Numbered from the stretch's first letter, positions 8,029 through 17,401 are shown. The stretch: 64,000 bases of DNA from an uncultured Lachnospiraceae bacterium (GCA_949472775.1 CASWVG010000006.1:1-64000); one strand, 5' to 3'. The notes: generated from the letters alone by a model not told the origin. Made by a program: numbers and translations.

Positions 8029-9102
8029 ATGTCTGATCTGAAACCTTTATTAAAGCAGGCCGCAAAACCCTTTTTGTTCCTGCTGACCTTCATTTTTATA
8101 TGTGCGTTTCTGGCGCACTATCTGACGGGGGATGAAACCCTTCTTGAGTATGCCAGGAACAATCCGGAACTTGCCTACGGTACGCAGACCGATCCCGTGG
8201 GCACACAGAATCCAGGCATACCGTCCGCCAGCGGCAATAACTTGCCTGAAGAAGACTTGACCAGGTCAGTTGATACTCCCTTGTCAGAAACGACGCCAGT
8301 GTCATCTACAGGCAAAAACACGGATGCTTCCTCTGTCTCAGAATCTGACACTCCCGTCACGCCTGACAGCTCCGGCGCATATACTGACACAAAAGGCAGT
8401 ATCCTGGATGCCTCCGTCAGCACCTCTGCAGGAAGCACTTCGGATGCCGCTGCATATGCGGGGGAAACTGACACGATGGAACAACACCCGGATCGCTTTA
8501 TCTATGAGGAAGGATTTTACTACGAACCTCTGACCGAATCAGTCAAAGAAAGAATTACGGGCATTTCCTACCCGGAAAGTGGCTGTACCGTTCCTTATGA
8601 AGATTTAAATTATGTGGGACTTAAGTATATTGACTTCAACGGACAGGAACAGACCGGCGAACTGATCTGCAACAAGGCCGTTGCAAAGGATATGGTGGAA
8701 ATCTTCCATGAGCTATACCGGAATGATTACCGGTTGGAGAGCGTACGGCTGATCGATGAGTATAACGGCGATGATACCGCTTCCATGGCGGAAAACAACA
8801 CCTCCTGCTTTAACTACAGGGTAGTCGACGGCACTACCAGTCTTTCCAAACATGCCTACGGGCTCGCCATTGACGTCAACCCCTACTACAATCCCTACGT
8901 GGTCTTTCACAGAAACGCGGATGGCAGCGATTATATCTCTCCGCCGGGCAGCGAAATCTATGCCGACCGCAGCCAGAACTTCGCCTACAAAATCGACGAG
9001 AACGACCTGTGCTACCGCCTCTTTACCGAACACGGTTTTACCTGGGGCGGCAACTGGAATTCCACGAAAGACTATCAGCATTTTCAGAAAACCTTAGAAT
9101 AG
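8029..9102 (+). CDS. Membrane-anchored M15-type D,D-carboxypeptidase
   Basis: This predicted zinc peptidase should trim peptidoglycan stem peptides at the cell surface. The ATG at 8029 is chosen over an in-frame TTG at 8008; GGGGAGG lies at 8010-8016. One membrane anchor spans about residues 12-33. A Ser/Thr/Asp-rich linker of about 110 residues follows, then the catalytic domain. Zinc ligands fit SKHAYGLAIDVNP (His, Asp) and the His in DYQHF near the C-terminus, the pattern of the M15_4/VanY-like group. It is the only plus-strand gene inside the ribosomal/ECF block and is convergent with rplQ. Resistance function is not implied. Confidence 0.88.
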   Translation: MSDLKPLLKQAAKPFLFLLTFIFICAFLAHYLTGDETLLEYARNNPELAYGTQTDPVGTQNPGIPSASGNNLPEEDLTRSVDTPLSETTPVSSTGKNTDASSVSESDTPVTPDSSGAYTDTKGSILDASVSTSAGSTSDAAAYAGETDTMEQHPDRFIYEEGFYYEPLTESVKERITGISYPESGCTVPYEDLNYVGLKYIDFNGQEQTGELICNKAVAKDMVEIFHELYRNDYRLESVRLIDEYNGDDTASMAENNTSCFNYRVVDGTTSLSKHAYGLAIDVNPYYNPYVVFHRNADGSDYISPPGSEIYADRSQNFAYKIDENDLCYRLFTEHGFTWGGNWNSTKDYQHFQKTLE

Positions 9103-9135
9103 AGCGCCTCTACAGCGCTTCAATCAGAATAGAAT

Positions 9136-9170
9136 TAAAAAGGCCGGGTTCTTATTCACCCGACCTTTCC
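9136..9170. terminator. Bidirectional terminator between the peptidase gene and rplQ
   Basis: AAAAAGGCCGGGT pairs with ACCCGACCTTTCC around an 8-base loop. Each convergent gene ends within about 40 bases of it. Confidence 0.75.
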
Positions 9171-9184
9171 TGTGTCGTCTTAAA

Positions 9185-9790
9185 TTAAACAAGCTCCAGA
9201 ACTACTTCCATCGCTGCGTCACCCTTACGGGGACCGATCTTGATGATTCTGGTATAGCCGCCCTTGCGGTTCGCATACTTAGGGCCATACTCATCAAAGA
9301 GCTTATCTGAAAGATTGATCTCCTTCGTGTTCTTCTTACGGCCTGCAGGTGTATTGGGCACCTCCTTGACAGGATAAAGCACCTTCATCATCTGTCTTCT
9401 CGCATGAAGTCTGGAAGGCAGATCCTTCTTGATTTCCTTCTCCACCTCATCGTATACCGTAACAGTCATGCCGTTCTCGATCTTGAGGATCTTTCCGTCT
9501 TTGTCGCGGTGTGTCTCGGAGAGCACTGCCTTTGTGTTCTTATCCACAATCTGCTTCACTCTCTTGCCGTCCTTATCTTTACGCGCAACCTTAGCGGTCA
9601 CCTTAACGGTCTCAAAATTGTCCTTTTCCTTGACAGCAAGCGTGATCAGCGGCTCGACAATCTTACGCACTTCCTTTGCTCTAGCCTCTGTAGTCACGAT
9701 CTTTCCGTTGTATAAAAGAGCGGTAACCTGGTTTCTGAGTAACGCTTTTCTCTGGTCAGATGTTCTGCCAAGTTTTCTGTATTTTGCCAT
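9185..9790 (-). CDS. rplQ: 50S ribosomal protein L17, extended form
   Basis: L17 lies near the exit tunnel of the 50S subunit. The N-terminal [20 protein letters not shown] and C-terminal [20 protein letters not shown] blocks are canonical. The protein has 201 residues against about 120-127 in E. coli and B. subtilis. The extra residues form a charged insert (about 58-130, rich in Lys/Asp/Glu) before [13 protein letters not shown], and a smaller one after it. The reading frame is intact and the Lys-rich composition fits a ribosomal extension. Lachnospiraceae relatives, as I recall, are also long. It closes the rpoA-rplQ end of the superoperon. Confidence 0.96.
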   Translation of the reverse strand: MAKYRKLGRTSDQRKALLRNQVTALLYNGKIVTTEARAKEVRKIVEPLITLAVKEKDNFETVKVTAKVARKDKDGKRVKQIVDKNTKAVLSETHRDKDGKILKIENGMTVTVYDEVEKEIKKDLPSRLHARRQMMKVLYPVKEVPNTPAGRKKNTKEINLSDKLFDEYGPKYANRKGGYTRIIKIGPRKGDAAMEVVLELV

Positions 9791-9831
9791 GATTGGCTCC
9801 TTTCCGAGTGCTCTTCGGTCTTACCTCTATA

Positions 9832-10791
9832 TTACGCCTCATCGCTTGGATTCAGCTGTAATCCCAACTCCTTTAATTTCGCAAGTACTTCCTCAAGGGA
9901 TTTCCGGCCAAGATTTCTGACCTTCATCATATCCTCGGAAGTCTTGTTTGTCAGCTCTTCCACTGTGTTAATGCCTGCTCTCTTCAAGCAGTTGTAAGAA
10001 CGAACCGAAAGTTCCAGCTCGTCGATGCTCATCTCAAGCACCTTCTCCTTCTCATCATCCTCTTTCTCCACCATGACCTCTGCAGTCTTGGCATTTTCGG
10101 ACAGATCAATGAAAAGGCTCAAATGCTCGCTGAGCACCTTTGCCGCCAGACTGACCGCCTCATCGGGCACAAGTGTGCCGTTCGTGTACACGTCCAGTGT
10201 CAGCTTATCGTAGTCCGTAATCTGACCTACACGGGTATTCTCCACAGTCACATTGACTCTCTCCACAGGTGTATAGATCGAATCAATTGCGATCACCCCG
10301 ATCGGCAGATCATCCGTCTTATTCTTATCAGCGCCTACATAGCCGCGACCTCTCGTAATGGTCAGCTCCATGTAAAGCTTTGTATCCTTACCGCTCAAGG
10401 TAGCGATCACCAGATCGGGATTTAAAATCTCGATATCCTGATCTACCTGAATATCGGAAGCCCGCACAATACCCTCGCCTTCATACTCAATGTAAGCGGT
10501 TTTTACTTCGTTCGCATCGCTGTTATTCCTGATGGCAAGGCTCTTAACGTTCATGATGATCTCTGTCACGTCTTCCTTTACACCAGGAATTGAGCTGAAC
10601 TCATGGAGAACGCCCTCAATCTTAACCTGGCTTACAGCCACACCAGGCAGAGAAGACAACATGATTCTTCTAAGTGAATTGCCGAGGGTAATACCGTAAC
10701 CTCTCTCTAAAGGTTCCACTACGAATCTGCCGTATTTCTTATCTTCAGAGATCTCTACTACTTCTATATTCGGTCTCTCAAATTCAAACAC
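9832..10791 (-). CDS. rpoA: DNA-directed RNA polymerase subunit alpha
   Basis: RpoA dimerises to nucleate RNA polymerase assembly, and its C-terminal domain binds UP elements and activators. I choose a GTG start at 10791 ([23 protein letters not shown]), 319 residues, because AGGAGG lies 8 bases upstream. The N-terminal domain has [22 protein letters not shown]. The alpha-CTD, from about residue 245, holds [22 protein letters not shown] and [14 protein letters not shown]. It sits between rpsD and rplQ as usual. An upstream in-frame ATG at 10824 would cover the ribosome binding site. Confidence 0.97.
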   Translation of the reverse strand: MFEFERPNIEVVEISEDKKYGRFVVEPLERGYGITLGNSLRRIMLSSLPGVAVSQVKIEGVLHEFSSIPGVKEDVTEIIMNVKSLAIRNNSDANEVKTAYIEYEGEGIVRASDIQVDQDIEILNPDLVIATLSGKDTKLYMELTITRGRGYVGADKNKTDDLPIGVIAIDSIYTPVERVNVTVENTRVGQITDYDKLTLDVYTNGTLVPDEAVSLAAKVLSEHLSLFIDLSENAKTAEVMVEKEDDEKEKVLEMSIDELELSVRSYNCLKRAGINTVEELTNKTSEDMMKVRNLGRKSLEEVLAKLKELGLQLNPSDEA

Positions 10792-10936
10792 CCAAGCACC
10801 CTCCTTTTGAGAATACACATACAATTAAACAGCCTCAAGAACTATGAACTTCTGCCCGTTTACAGAAAATGTCTGCCAGGACATTCTCCCGCATATACGC
10901 CGGGAATTATGAAATAATTCTCGTAGGCAAAACCTA

Positions 10937-10975
10937 GAAATACCTGGATTGCGCGCTTTGCAATCCTGGCATTTC
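10937..10975 (-). other. Hairpin in the rpsD-rpoA spacer
   Basis: GAAATACCTGGATTGC pairs with GCAATCCTGGCATTTC with two mismatches, starting 12 bases after the rpsD stop. There is no U-tract. It resembles the other superoperon hairpins in place and shape but lacks the shared core sequence. The rest of the 195-base spacer (10792-10986) has no gene. Confidence 0.7.
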
Positions 10976-10986
10976 TTTTCACCTTA

Positions 10987-11580
10987 TTATTTGGAATACA
11001 ACTCGACGATAAGCATCTCGTTTACCGGAACGTCAATCATCTCTCTGGTGGGAAGATATTTCACAGTTGCCTTCATTGCCTCCTGATCTACCTCAAGCCA
11101 CTCGGGAACAAGTCTGCCGCCAGTCACCTCAAGAATATCTTTATATCTCTGAAGAGATCTCGCCTTCTCTCTCACCTCGATCACATCACCGGCTTTCACC
11201 AGGTAGGAAGGAATCTGCACAGGCTTACCGTTCACCAGGAAATGCTTGTGACCTACTACCTGTCTCGCTTCTCTCCTTGTTCTGGCAAAGCCCATCCGGA
11301 ACACAACACTGTCCAGTCTGCTCTCAAGCATAACCATCAGGTTTTCACCGGTCTGCCCCTTCATTCTGTCGGCTTTCTCATAATAATTTCTAAAAGGCTT
11401 CTCCAGCACGCCGTAGATAAATTTCGCTTTCTGTTTCTCACGCAGCTGAAGACCATACTCACTGATCTTCTTGCCTGCTCTTGCGGATGTTCTGTTAGAT
11501 TTCTTGTCATATCCTAAAAAGGTAGGATCAAGATCAAGGGATCTGCATCTCTTTAATACCGGAACTCTGTTTACTGCCAT
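10987..11580 (-). CDS. rpsD: 30S ribosomal protein S4
   Basis: S4 is a primary 16S rRNA binder. The ATG at 11580 gives [17 protein letters not shown], 197 residues, preceded by AAGGAG; an earlier ATG at 11652 adds 24 residues unlike the family. The S4 RNA-binding domain is clear in [33 protein letters not shown]. The C-terminus [13 protein letters not shown] is typical. In B. subtilis rpsD is elsewhere and autoregulated; here it lies in the alpha operon between rpsK and rpoA, the common Clostridia order. Confidence 0.98.
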   Translation of the reverse strand: MAVNRVPVLKRCRSLDLDPTFLGYDKKSNRTSARAGKKISEYGLQLREKQKAKFIYGVLEKPFRNYYEKADRMKGQTGENLMVMLESRLDSVVFRMGFARTRREARQVVGHKHFLVNGKPVQIPSYLVKAGDVIEVREKARSLQRYKDILEVTGGRLVPEWLEVDQEAMKATVKYLPTREMIDVPVNEMLIVELYSK

Positions 11581-11663
11581 GATTCTGGCTCCTTTCTGTT
11601 TTTGTTTACAGTGCGCCCTCTCAGGCAGCACCTTCTTCCAAATAGTTAACACTTTCTCAGAGC

Positions 11664-11936
11664 AGAGAACCGCTTGCGGTTCTTCAGCTCAAACTTAGAA
11701 AATCTTCGCGAAACAACCTATGCTGTGAGCGATTAGATTTTCTAAATCGAAACATAGAAATTCTTGGCGGCGTCTTCTGACACCTTAGAATTTCTTTCGG
11801 AGAACCGCTTTCGGTTCTCCAGATCAAAACTCAGAAAATCTTCGCGAAACAGCCTATGCTGTGAGCGATTAGATTTTCTAAATCGAAACATAGAAATTCT
11901 TGGCGGCGTCTTTTGACGCCTTAGAATTTCTTTTCG
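11664..11936. repeat. Two ~136-bp tandem hairpin units in the rpsK-rpsD spacer
   Basis: The 361-base spacer is mostly two near-identical units, 11664-11799 and 11800-11936. Each carries three inverted repeats in order: AGAACCG/CGGTTCT; a nested stem AGAAAATCT...AGATTTTCT with CGC/GCG and CAGC/GCTG inside; and AGAAATTCT-tt-GGCGGCGTC paired with GACGCC-tt-AGAATTTCT. In the unit nearest rpsK an outer clamp AAATCGAAA/TTTCGATTT closes the last hairpin, 5 bases after the rpsK stop. No U-tract follows on the minus strand. Confidence 0.9.
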
Positions 11937-11941
11937 ATTTG

Positions 11942-12337
11942 TTATACGCGCCGTCTCTTCGGCGGACGACATCCATTATGAGGTACAGGCGTCACGTCGC
12001 GGATGCTGGTCACTTCCAGACCGCATGCCTGCAGCGCACGGATCGCAGCCTCACGTCCCGAACCGGGACCTTTTACCATAACGTCAACAGTCTTTAAGCC
12101 GTGGATCAGAGCAGCCTTTGTCGCTGTCTCAGCAGCCATCTGTGCCGCATAGGGAGTAGATTTCCTTGAACCTCTAAAACCAAGACCACCAGCACTCGCC
12201 CAGCTTAACGCATTACCCTCGTTATCTGTCAGCGTAACGATGGTATTGTTAAAGGAGGACTGGATATGTGCCTGTCCATGTTCAACGTTTTTCTTGACAC
12301 GCTTTTTTGTCACTTTTTTGGTAACTTTCTTTGCCAT
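11942..12337 (-). CDS. rpsK: 30S ribosomal protein S11
   Basis: The protein has 131 residues with a Lys-rich N-terminus, then [36 protein letters not shown] and the C-terminal [20 protein letters not shown]11 forms part of the 30S platform facing mRNA in the E site. It follows rpsM by 48 bases. Its stop is followed within 5 bases by the tandem hairpin repeat that separates it from rpsD. Confidence 0.98.
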   Translation of the reverse strand: MAKKVTKKVTKKRVKKNVEHGQAHIQSSFNNTIVTLTDNEGNALSWASAGGLGFRGSRKSTPYAAQMAAETATKAALIHGLKTVDVMVKGPGSGREAAIRALQACGLEVTSIRDVTPVPHNGCRPPKRRRV

Positions 12338-12385
12338 AATAAACTAACCTACTTTCTCAGACTATTTAATCTTGTTCCTATGTTG

Positions 12386-12754
12386 TTACTTCTTCTTGTT
12401 TGCAACAGTTCTCTTAGGACCTTTTCTTGTCCTGGCGTTGGTCTTAGTCTTCTGACCACGAACCGGAAGACCTTTCCTGTGACGGATTCCTCTGTAGCAT
12501 CCAATCTCCTGAAGTCTCTTGATGTTGAGAGCAACCTCTCTTCTCAAGTCACCTTCCACCATGTAATCTCTCTCAATTACTTCGGCAAGTCTCTTCACCT
12601 CGTCGTCAGTCAGCTCCCTGACACGAGTATCAGGATTTACGTTTGCCGCCTCCAGAATCTTGTTAGCGCTCGGTCTGCCAATCCCATAAATATAGGTCAA
12701 GCCGATCTCCACACGCTTTTCTCTCGGTAAGTCAACACCTGCAATACGAGCCAT
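12386..12754 (-). CDS. rpsM: 30S ribosomal protein S13
   Basis: The protein has 122 residues. [26 protein letters not shown] and the C-terminal [19 protein letters not shown] are family signatures. S13 contacts 16S helix 42, the 50S subunit and P-site tRNA. The 154-base gap to rpmJ upstream contains an inverted repeat GGCAAA-ATGC-TTTGCC near 12832 and a GATC...GATC stem near 12854, but no gene. Confidence 0.98.
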   Translation of the reverse strand: MARIAGVDLPREKRVEIGLTYIYGIGRPSANKILEAANVNPDTRVRELTDDEVKRLAEVIERDYMVEGDLRREVALNIKRLQEIGCYRGIRHRKGLPVRGQKTKTNARTRKGPKRTVANKKK

Positions 12755-12908
12755 TTACATTTCCTCCATTTCCTTTGCATTTTCATGCGTTTCGCGCACC
12801 CACGGCACGCGTGACACTAATTGATTGAGGCAAAATGCTTTGCCCAACCGGATCAGATATCCGATCTTTCCAAACATAGTTGGTATCAAAAAGTGGGCTC
12901 TCTATCTA

Positions 12909-13022
12909 TCAACCCTGTACCTGTTTATGTTTCGGATTTTCACAAATAACTCTGATCTTTCCTTTTCTCTTGATGATTTTGCACTTTTCGCAAATTGGTT
13001 TTACTGATGATCTTACCTTCAT
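12909..13022 (-). CDS. rpmJ: 50S ribosomal protein L36
   Basis: This 37-residue protein begins [21 protein letters not shown] and ends [11 protein letters not shown]. The zinc set Cys-X2-Cys...Cys-X4-His marks the C+ zinc-binding form. The start at 13022 follows GGAGGG at 13030-13035. It lies between infA and rpsM, its normal place. Confidence 0.96.
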   Translation of the reverse strand: MKVRSSVKPICEKCKIIKRKGKIRVICENPKHKQVQG

Positions 13023-13140
13023 CTCAAACCCTCCTTTCAAAAAAGACCGTTTTATATTATAGCACCAAATCCTGGCATTGACAAGACTTTTTCTATAATT
13101 TGTATATTGTCCTGCATTTTTGAACGCCGGCTTACCGGTT

Positions 13141-13359
13141 TTACTTATCTCTCCAGATGATTCTTCCCTTAGACAGATCGTACGGAGAAAGTTCCAACGT
13201 TACCTTGTCACCGGGCAGGATGCGGATGAAATTCTGACGCAGCTTACCGCTGATATGCGCCAGCACCACATGACCGTTTTCCAGTTCCACCTGAAACATG
13301 GTATTGGGTAACTTTTCAATTACAGTTCCTTCAATCTCAATTACATCAGCCTTTGACAT
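13141..13359 (-). CDS. infA: Translation initiation factor IF-1
   Basis: The protein has 72 residues, the standard IF-1 length, with an S1/OB fold: [30 protein letters not shown], then [28 protein letters not shown] and RIIWR. It binds the 30S A site during initiation. Its start overlaps the end of the upstream KOW gene by 14 bases, so the two are probably translated in coupled fashion. Confidence 0.98.
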   Translation of the reverse strand: MSKADVIEIEGTVIEKLPNTMFQVELENGHVVLAHISGKLRQNFIRILPGDKVTLELSPYDLSKGRIIWRDK

Positions 13360-13621
13360 TTCTTTCCTCTCTTTCTCTCACATATTCTTTGATTGTTCTT
13401 TTTATTTCCAAATCACTGAAACCGTTCTCCGGTTCCAGCATTCTTTTCCTTTTAATAACCTGTACGTGTTTCTTATTTTTCCGCTTCGGGCGTTCCACGG
13501 TTCTGCTTGTGCCGTCAGCTACATATATATATTCGCCGTCCTCCCGTATGATGACATACACGGAGTCTTTATCATGCCCCGCCTTTGAACTGGCGAGCAT
13601 TCCCACGATATTTTCTTCCAT
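13346..13621 (-). CDS. KOW-domain RNA-binding protein (L14e-like)
   Basis: The 91-residue protein begins [27 protein letters not shown], a KOW-type SH3 barrel, and continues into a Lys/Arg-rich middle ([17 protein letters not shown]). The family is widespread in Clostridia at this exact place between map and infA and resembles archaeal/eukaryotic L14e. Its role is unproven; ribosome or rRNA binding is inference. ATG at 13621 is preferred over TTG at 13627. A predicted promoter lies directly upstream. Confidence 0.88.
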   Translation of the reverse strand: MEENIVGMLASSKAGHDKDSVYVIIREDGEYIYVADGTSRTVERPKRKNKKHVQVIKRKRMLEPENGFSDLEIKRTIKEYVREREERNVKG

Positions 13622-13643
13622 ACGCAAATCCCGTTTCTTCTAT

Positions 13644-13671
13644 ATAATATGATAAGTCAGCCAGAAAACAA
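13644..13671 (-). promoter_or_regulatory. Predicted internal promoter before KOW-infA-rpmJ
   Basis: TTGTTT (13666-13671) and TATTAT (13644-13649) are spaced by 16 bases on the minus strand. It would add transcription for the downstream alpha-operon genes. A 9-bp inverted repeat, TGATAAGTC/GACTTATCA (about 13650-13658 and 13699-13707), overlaps the -35 side. The rest of the 196-base map-KOW spacer has small hairpins (GCGCGT/ACGCG, GATGC/GCATC) and no gene. Confidence 0.55.
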
Positions 13672-13817
13672 GCGCGACATAGTGAATAGTGAACATTTAT
13701 TTTCACCCGACTTATCAGTGAATGAATCATAAAGCGCGTAAACGCGACAGATGCGAAGCATCCGGATTCCTGCGTCTTGTCAGCGGCAAAGCATGCACAC
13801 GCGGCTGGATTCTTAAG

Positions 13818-14573
13818 TCATAGCAGCGTCAATATTTCCGGCTCCCCGTCCGTAATCAGCACAGTGTTCTCATAGTGCGCTGAAAGAGAGCTGTCTGCCG
13901 ATACCACCGTCCATCCGTCATCAAGCCAGTCTACCTCACCTGTACCGATATTGATCATCGGCTCAATTGCCAGTGTCATACCGGCTTTCAACCGTATCCC
14001 CCGTCTTCTCTGGGGAAAATTCGGTATATTCGGCGGTTCATGGAGTTTCGTCCCGATGCCGTGTCCCACAAGGTCGTGTACAATGCCATAGCCGTAAGGT
14101 ATCACATAATCTGCTATGGCATTGGAAATATCGTGTAGATGTTTCCCTGCACGAGCCATCATGATTCCCTGAAAAAAGCTCTCCCTCGTCACCTCGATCA
14201 GCTTCTCCGCTTCCTGGCTGATCTGCCCGACGCCATAGGTTCTGGCTGCATCCGAATGATAACCCTGATAAATCAGTCCCGTATCCAGACTTACGATATC
14301 GCCCTCCCGCAGGATCCGGTCTTTGCGGGGAATCCCGTGTACGACCTCCTCATTCACAGAGACGCAGACACTTGCGGGATATCCTTCATAGTTCAGGAAA
14401 TTAGGCGTGCAGCCATATCCCCGGATCAGTTCCTCGCATACCGTGTCAATCTCCTTCGTGGAAACACCGGGGCGTATTGCTTTTGCAAGTTCCTCGTGCA
14501 CGCGGGCAAGCAGTCTGCCCGCCCGCCGCATCTTTTCGATTTCTTCCGCCGATTTGATCGTGACCGCCGCCAT
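13818..14573 (-). CDS. map: Methionine aminopeptidase, type I
   Basis: Map removes the initiator methionine from nascent proteins with a dinuclear metal centre. The ATG at 14573 (MAAVTIKSAEEIEKMRRAG, 251 residues) follows AGAGGG; a start at 14651 adds 26 unlike residues. Metal ligands are visible as Asp in SLDTG, Asp in YHSDAART, His in GHGIG, Glu in AIEPM and Glu in YENTV; the substrate His is in VVHGIP. There is no N-terminal zinc-finger extension. It lies in the spc operon after adk. Confidence 0.97.
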   Translation of the reverse strand: MAAVTIKSAEEIEKMRRAGRLLARVHEELAKAIRPGVSTKEIDTVCEELIRGYGCTPNFLNYEGYPASVCVSVNEEVVHGIPRKDRILREGDIVSLDTGLIYQGYHSDAARTYGVGQISQEAEKLIEVTRESFFQGIMMARAGKHLHDISNAIADYVIPYGYGIVHDLVGHGIGTKLHEPPNIPNFPQRRRGIRLKAGMTLAIEPMINIGTGEVDWLDDGWTVVSADSSLSAHYENTVLITDGEPEILTLL

Positions 14574-14670
14574 ATCTATCCCTCTAATCTTCACATCAAC
14601 CGAGGCTGCAAAGCAGTCCTCGCACTCGAACTTATTCGATTTGTCAGACAAATTCGTTGTGGCTGAACTG

Positions 14671-15312
14671 TTATCCTAAGATTTCCACAATCGCCTTAAA
14701 TACATCCTGCATATCCTGCGTGCCATCTACACTTCTCAGCACGCCCTTTGTCTTATAAAACTCAAGTAACGGTGCTGTCTGCTCCTGATACACCCTCAGA
14801 CGTTTCTCCACCGTCTCCGGCTTGTCGTCGTCGCGCAGCACAAGCGCTTCTCCACACTCGTCACAGATTCCCTCTTTCTTCGGAGGAACATGCTCGATAT
14901 GGTAGGTTGCGCCACATGATGTGCACGCACGTCTGCCTCCCATTCTGCGGATGATATTCTCATCCGGCACCTCCACGTCAATTGCGTAATCGATTTTGTC
15001 GCTCAGCTTATCAAGCGCATCCTCAAGTACCTGCGCCTGCGGAATCGTTCTCGGAAATCCGTCCAGTACATATCCGTTCTTACAGTCATCCTGCGCCACC
15101 CTGTCAAGGAAAATGCGAACCGTCAGTTCGTCGGGCACCAGCAGACCCTGATCCATATATGTCTTCGCTTCCATACCGAGTTCTGTCCCGTTCTTGATAT
15201 TCAGACGGAACATGTCTCCCGTCGAAATATGCGGAATCTTGTAATTCTCGGCAATCATTTTCGCCTGCGTCCCTTTTCCGGCGCCGGGTGCGCCCAGCAT
15301 TATAATTTTCAT
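14671..15312 (-). CDS. adk: Adenylate kinase, zinc-LID form
   Basis: Adk interconverts AMP, ATP and ADP. ATG at 15312 gives MKIIMLGAPGAGKGTQ, 213 residues, with GAGGGAAAA upstream. The P-loop is GAPGAGKGT, the AMP-binding part HISTGDMFR and DGFPRTIPQA. The long LID carries Cys-X2-Cys (CTSCG) and Cys-X2-Cys (CDECG), the structural zinc site of Gram-positive adenylate kinases. It follows secY in the spc operon. Confidence 0.98.
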   Translation of the reverse strand: MKIIMLGAPGAGKGTQAKMIAENYKIPHISTGDMFRLNIKNGTELGMEAKTYMDQGLLVPDELTVRIFLDRVAQDDCKNGYVLDGFPRTIPQAQVLEDALDKLSDKIDYAIDVEVPDENIIRRMGGRRACTSCGATYHIEHVPPKKEGICDECGEALVLRDDDKPETVEKRLRVYQEQTAPLLEFYKTKGVLRSVDGTQDMQDVFKAIVEILG

Positions 15313-15395
15313 TTTGTTTTCCCTCTCCCCAAACATACAGACACAAGGTTAGGGACGTGCCGAAAATCCGCCGTCCCTACCTGTTTTTTCCCACA

Positions 15396-16709
15396 TTAGT
15401 CGTTTAAAAAGCCCTTATAATTGCGGACAAGCATCTGCGACTCAATCTGCTTAACCGTCTCCAACACCACGCTGACAATAATGATCAGGCTGGTCCCACC
15501 AAAAGATACGCTTGCGCCAAACACACCGTTAAAGAAGTAAGGCACCACACATACAATGGTCAGACCGATCGCTCCGATAAACACAATATAGTTCAACAGC
15601 TTTGCCAGATAGTCACTGGTAGGCTTACCAGGTCTGATACCCGGGATAAATCCGCCCTGCCTCTTCATGTTATCCGCAATCTCCATCGGATTGAAGGTGA
15701 TGGATGTATAGAAGTAGGCAAAGAATACCACCAGCACAATGTACACCACCAGACCAATCGAATAGACAAGGTGCTCTGGATTACACCAGTAGTTGGAGTT
15801 CAGTCCCTTAAGGATTTCTCCCCAGATGCCGGTGCCATTCACGTTAAACAGTGAGCAGATCACTACCGGAAGCTGCATCAGGGAAGATGCGAAAATGACG
15901 GGGATTACGCCGGAAGTATTGACCTTCAGCGGAATATTCGTCGTCTGTCCGCCAACCATCTTTCTGCCCTGTACCTTTTTCGCATACTGTACCGGAATCT
16001 TGCGCACACCATCGTTCAGGATGATAACAAGCACTACCATCAGTACAATGATCGCAATGATAATGATCGCTGCCACCACGCCCTTGGCGATGGATCTGCC
16101 GATCACAAACTGCTCAAAGAGTTGTGCGATATCCTGCGGCATACGGGAGAGTATGTTGATCGTCAGCACGATGGAAATACCGTTGCCGACTCCATTCTCC
16201 GTAATCCGCTCTCCTATCCACATCAGAAACGCGCTGCCTGCCGTAAGCGCCGCAATAACCGTAATAATGTTGATCACATTGTAGGTTTCAAGCAGGCCCT
16301 GCCGTCCGAAACCGATCGCCATGACACCGGCCTCAATCAGCGCAAGCGCAACTGTCACATATCTCGTAATAGATGCAATCTTTTTACGTCCATCCGCACC
16401 ATCTCTCTGCATCTCCTCCAGCTTAGGAATCGCTATCGTCATAAGCTGCATGATAATCGAAGATGTGATGTACGGCGTAATGTTAAGCGCCAGCACGGAC
16501 ATATTCAAGAAAGATCCACCCGTAAAAGCATCAAAGAAATTGAATGCGTCACCAGTCTGGCTCTCGAACCACCTCGCAAAATAGGTTCTGTCCACACCCG
16601 GCACGGGGAGCTGTGATCCGAGACGGATCACAACCAGCATGAGAAATGTAAAGAAAATTTTATTTCTGATCTCCTTGATCTTAAATGCATTTTTTAGGGT
16701 TGTAAACAT
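15396..16709 (-). CDS. secY: Protein translocase subunit SecY
   Basis: SecY is the channel for Sec-dependent secretion and membrane insertion. It has 437 residues with ten predicted membrane segments, the first near 16-36. Landmarks include GVDRTYFARWF, ITPYITSSIIMQLMTIAIPKLEEMQRDGADGRKK and the cytoplasmic loop FNPMEIADNMKRQGGFIPGIRPG. Its ATG overlaps the rplO stop by one base (TAATG), implying translational coupling. It is followed by adk, the standard spc order. Confidence 0.98.
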   Translation of the reverse strand: MFTTLKNAFKIKEIRNKIFFTFLMLVVIRLGSQLPVPGVDRTYFARWFESQTGDAFNFFDAFTGGSFLNMSVLALNITPYITSSIIMQLMTIAIPKLEEMQRDGADGRKKIASITRYVTVALALIEAGVMAIGFGRQGLLETYNVINIITVIAALTAGSAFLMWIGERITENGVGNGISIVLTINILSRMPQDIAQLFEQFVIGRSIAKGVVAAIIIIAIIVLMVVLVIILNDGVRKIPVQYAKKVQGRKMVGGQTTNIPLKVNTSGVIPVIFASSLMQLPVVICSLFNVNGTGIWGEILKGLNSNYWCNPEHLVYSIGLVVYIVLVVFFAYFYTSITFNPMEIADNMKRQGGFIPGIRPGKPTSDYLAKLLNYIVFIGAIGLTIVCVVPYFFNGVFGASVSFGGTSLIIIVSVVLETVKQIESQMLVRNYKGFLND

Positions 16710-17149
16710 TAAATCACCTCTGCTGTTCCACCAAGCGCCTCGATTTTCTCCTTCGCGGATGCGCTGAAGGCATTTACCTTCACGTCGAGTTTCTTAGTAA
16801 GTTCTCCGTTTCCAAGGATCTTTACACCATCGCGGGGATTCTTTACAATTCCTCTTTCGATCAATGCATCCACATCAACCGTAGCCCCATTATCAAACAC
16901 CTCGAGAACACTCAGGTTAAGAGCAACGATCTCTTTGGTATTTCTGTTGGTAAAGCCTCTCTTGGGGAGACGTCTGTACAAAGGCATCTGGCCACCCTCA
17001 AAGCCCACTCTGGGCGCACCGGAACGAGCCTTCTGACCCTTATGGCCCTTACCGGCCGTCTTGCCATTTCCAGAGCCGTGTCCACGGCCCCTTCTAAAAT
17101 TATTGCTGTGCACAGAGCCCTCAGCAGGTCTTAAATTCGATAATTCCAT
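16709..17149 (-). CDS. rplO: 50S ribosomal protein L15
   Basis: The protein has 146 residues. The Gly/Arg-rich N-terminal extension ([25 protein letters not shown]) and [17 protein letters not shown] are diagnostic of L15, which threads into 23S rRNA. It shares one base with the secY start and lies 14 bases after rpmD. Confidence 0.98.
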   Translation of the reverse strand: MELSNLRPAEGSVHSNNFRRGRGHGSGNGKTAGKGHKGQKARSGAPRVGFEGGQMPLYRRLPKRGFTNRNTKEIVALNLSVLEVFDNGATVDVDALIERGIVKNPRDGVKILGNGELTKKLDVKVNAFSASAKEKIEALGGTAEVI

Positions 17150-17163
17150 CTATCACACCTCCT

Positions 17164-17361
17164 TTATGCCTCTTCCACTTTGACCATATGTCTTACTCTC
17201 TGAATCTGACCTCTGGTCGCCGCATTGTCAGGCAGTTCCACTGTCTGATGAAGCTTCCGAAGTCCCATAGCCGCTACTGTAGCGCGAGCCTTGGGCACCT
17301 GGCCGATTGTAGATCTGACTAAAGTGATCTTTAATTTTTTATCTGCCTCTTTCGCTGCCAT
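17164..17361 (-). CDS. rpmD: 50S ribosomal protein L30
   Basis: ATG at 17361 gives MAAKEADKKLKITLVRSTIG, 65 residues, preceded by GGAGGG; an earlier start at 17424 is not supported. L30 signatures are LVRSTIGQVPKARATVAAMGLRKL and the C-terminal RGQIQRVRHMVKV. It lies between rpsE and rplO as in other bacteria. The upstream spacer holds two hairpins. Confidence 0.97.
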   Translation of the reverse strand: MAAKEADKKLKITLVRSTIGQVPKARATVAAMGLRKLHQTVELPDNAATRGQIQRVRHMVKVEEA

Positions 17362-17401
17362 TTTATTCCCTCCTGATCTTCGTAAAACCTCGAATCTGAT
17401 C

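Noticed and set aside
8029-9102. VanY-type vancomycin resistance gene
   Set aside because: The domain is of the general M15 carboxypeptidase type and no vanH/A/X or VanRS genes are nearby.
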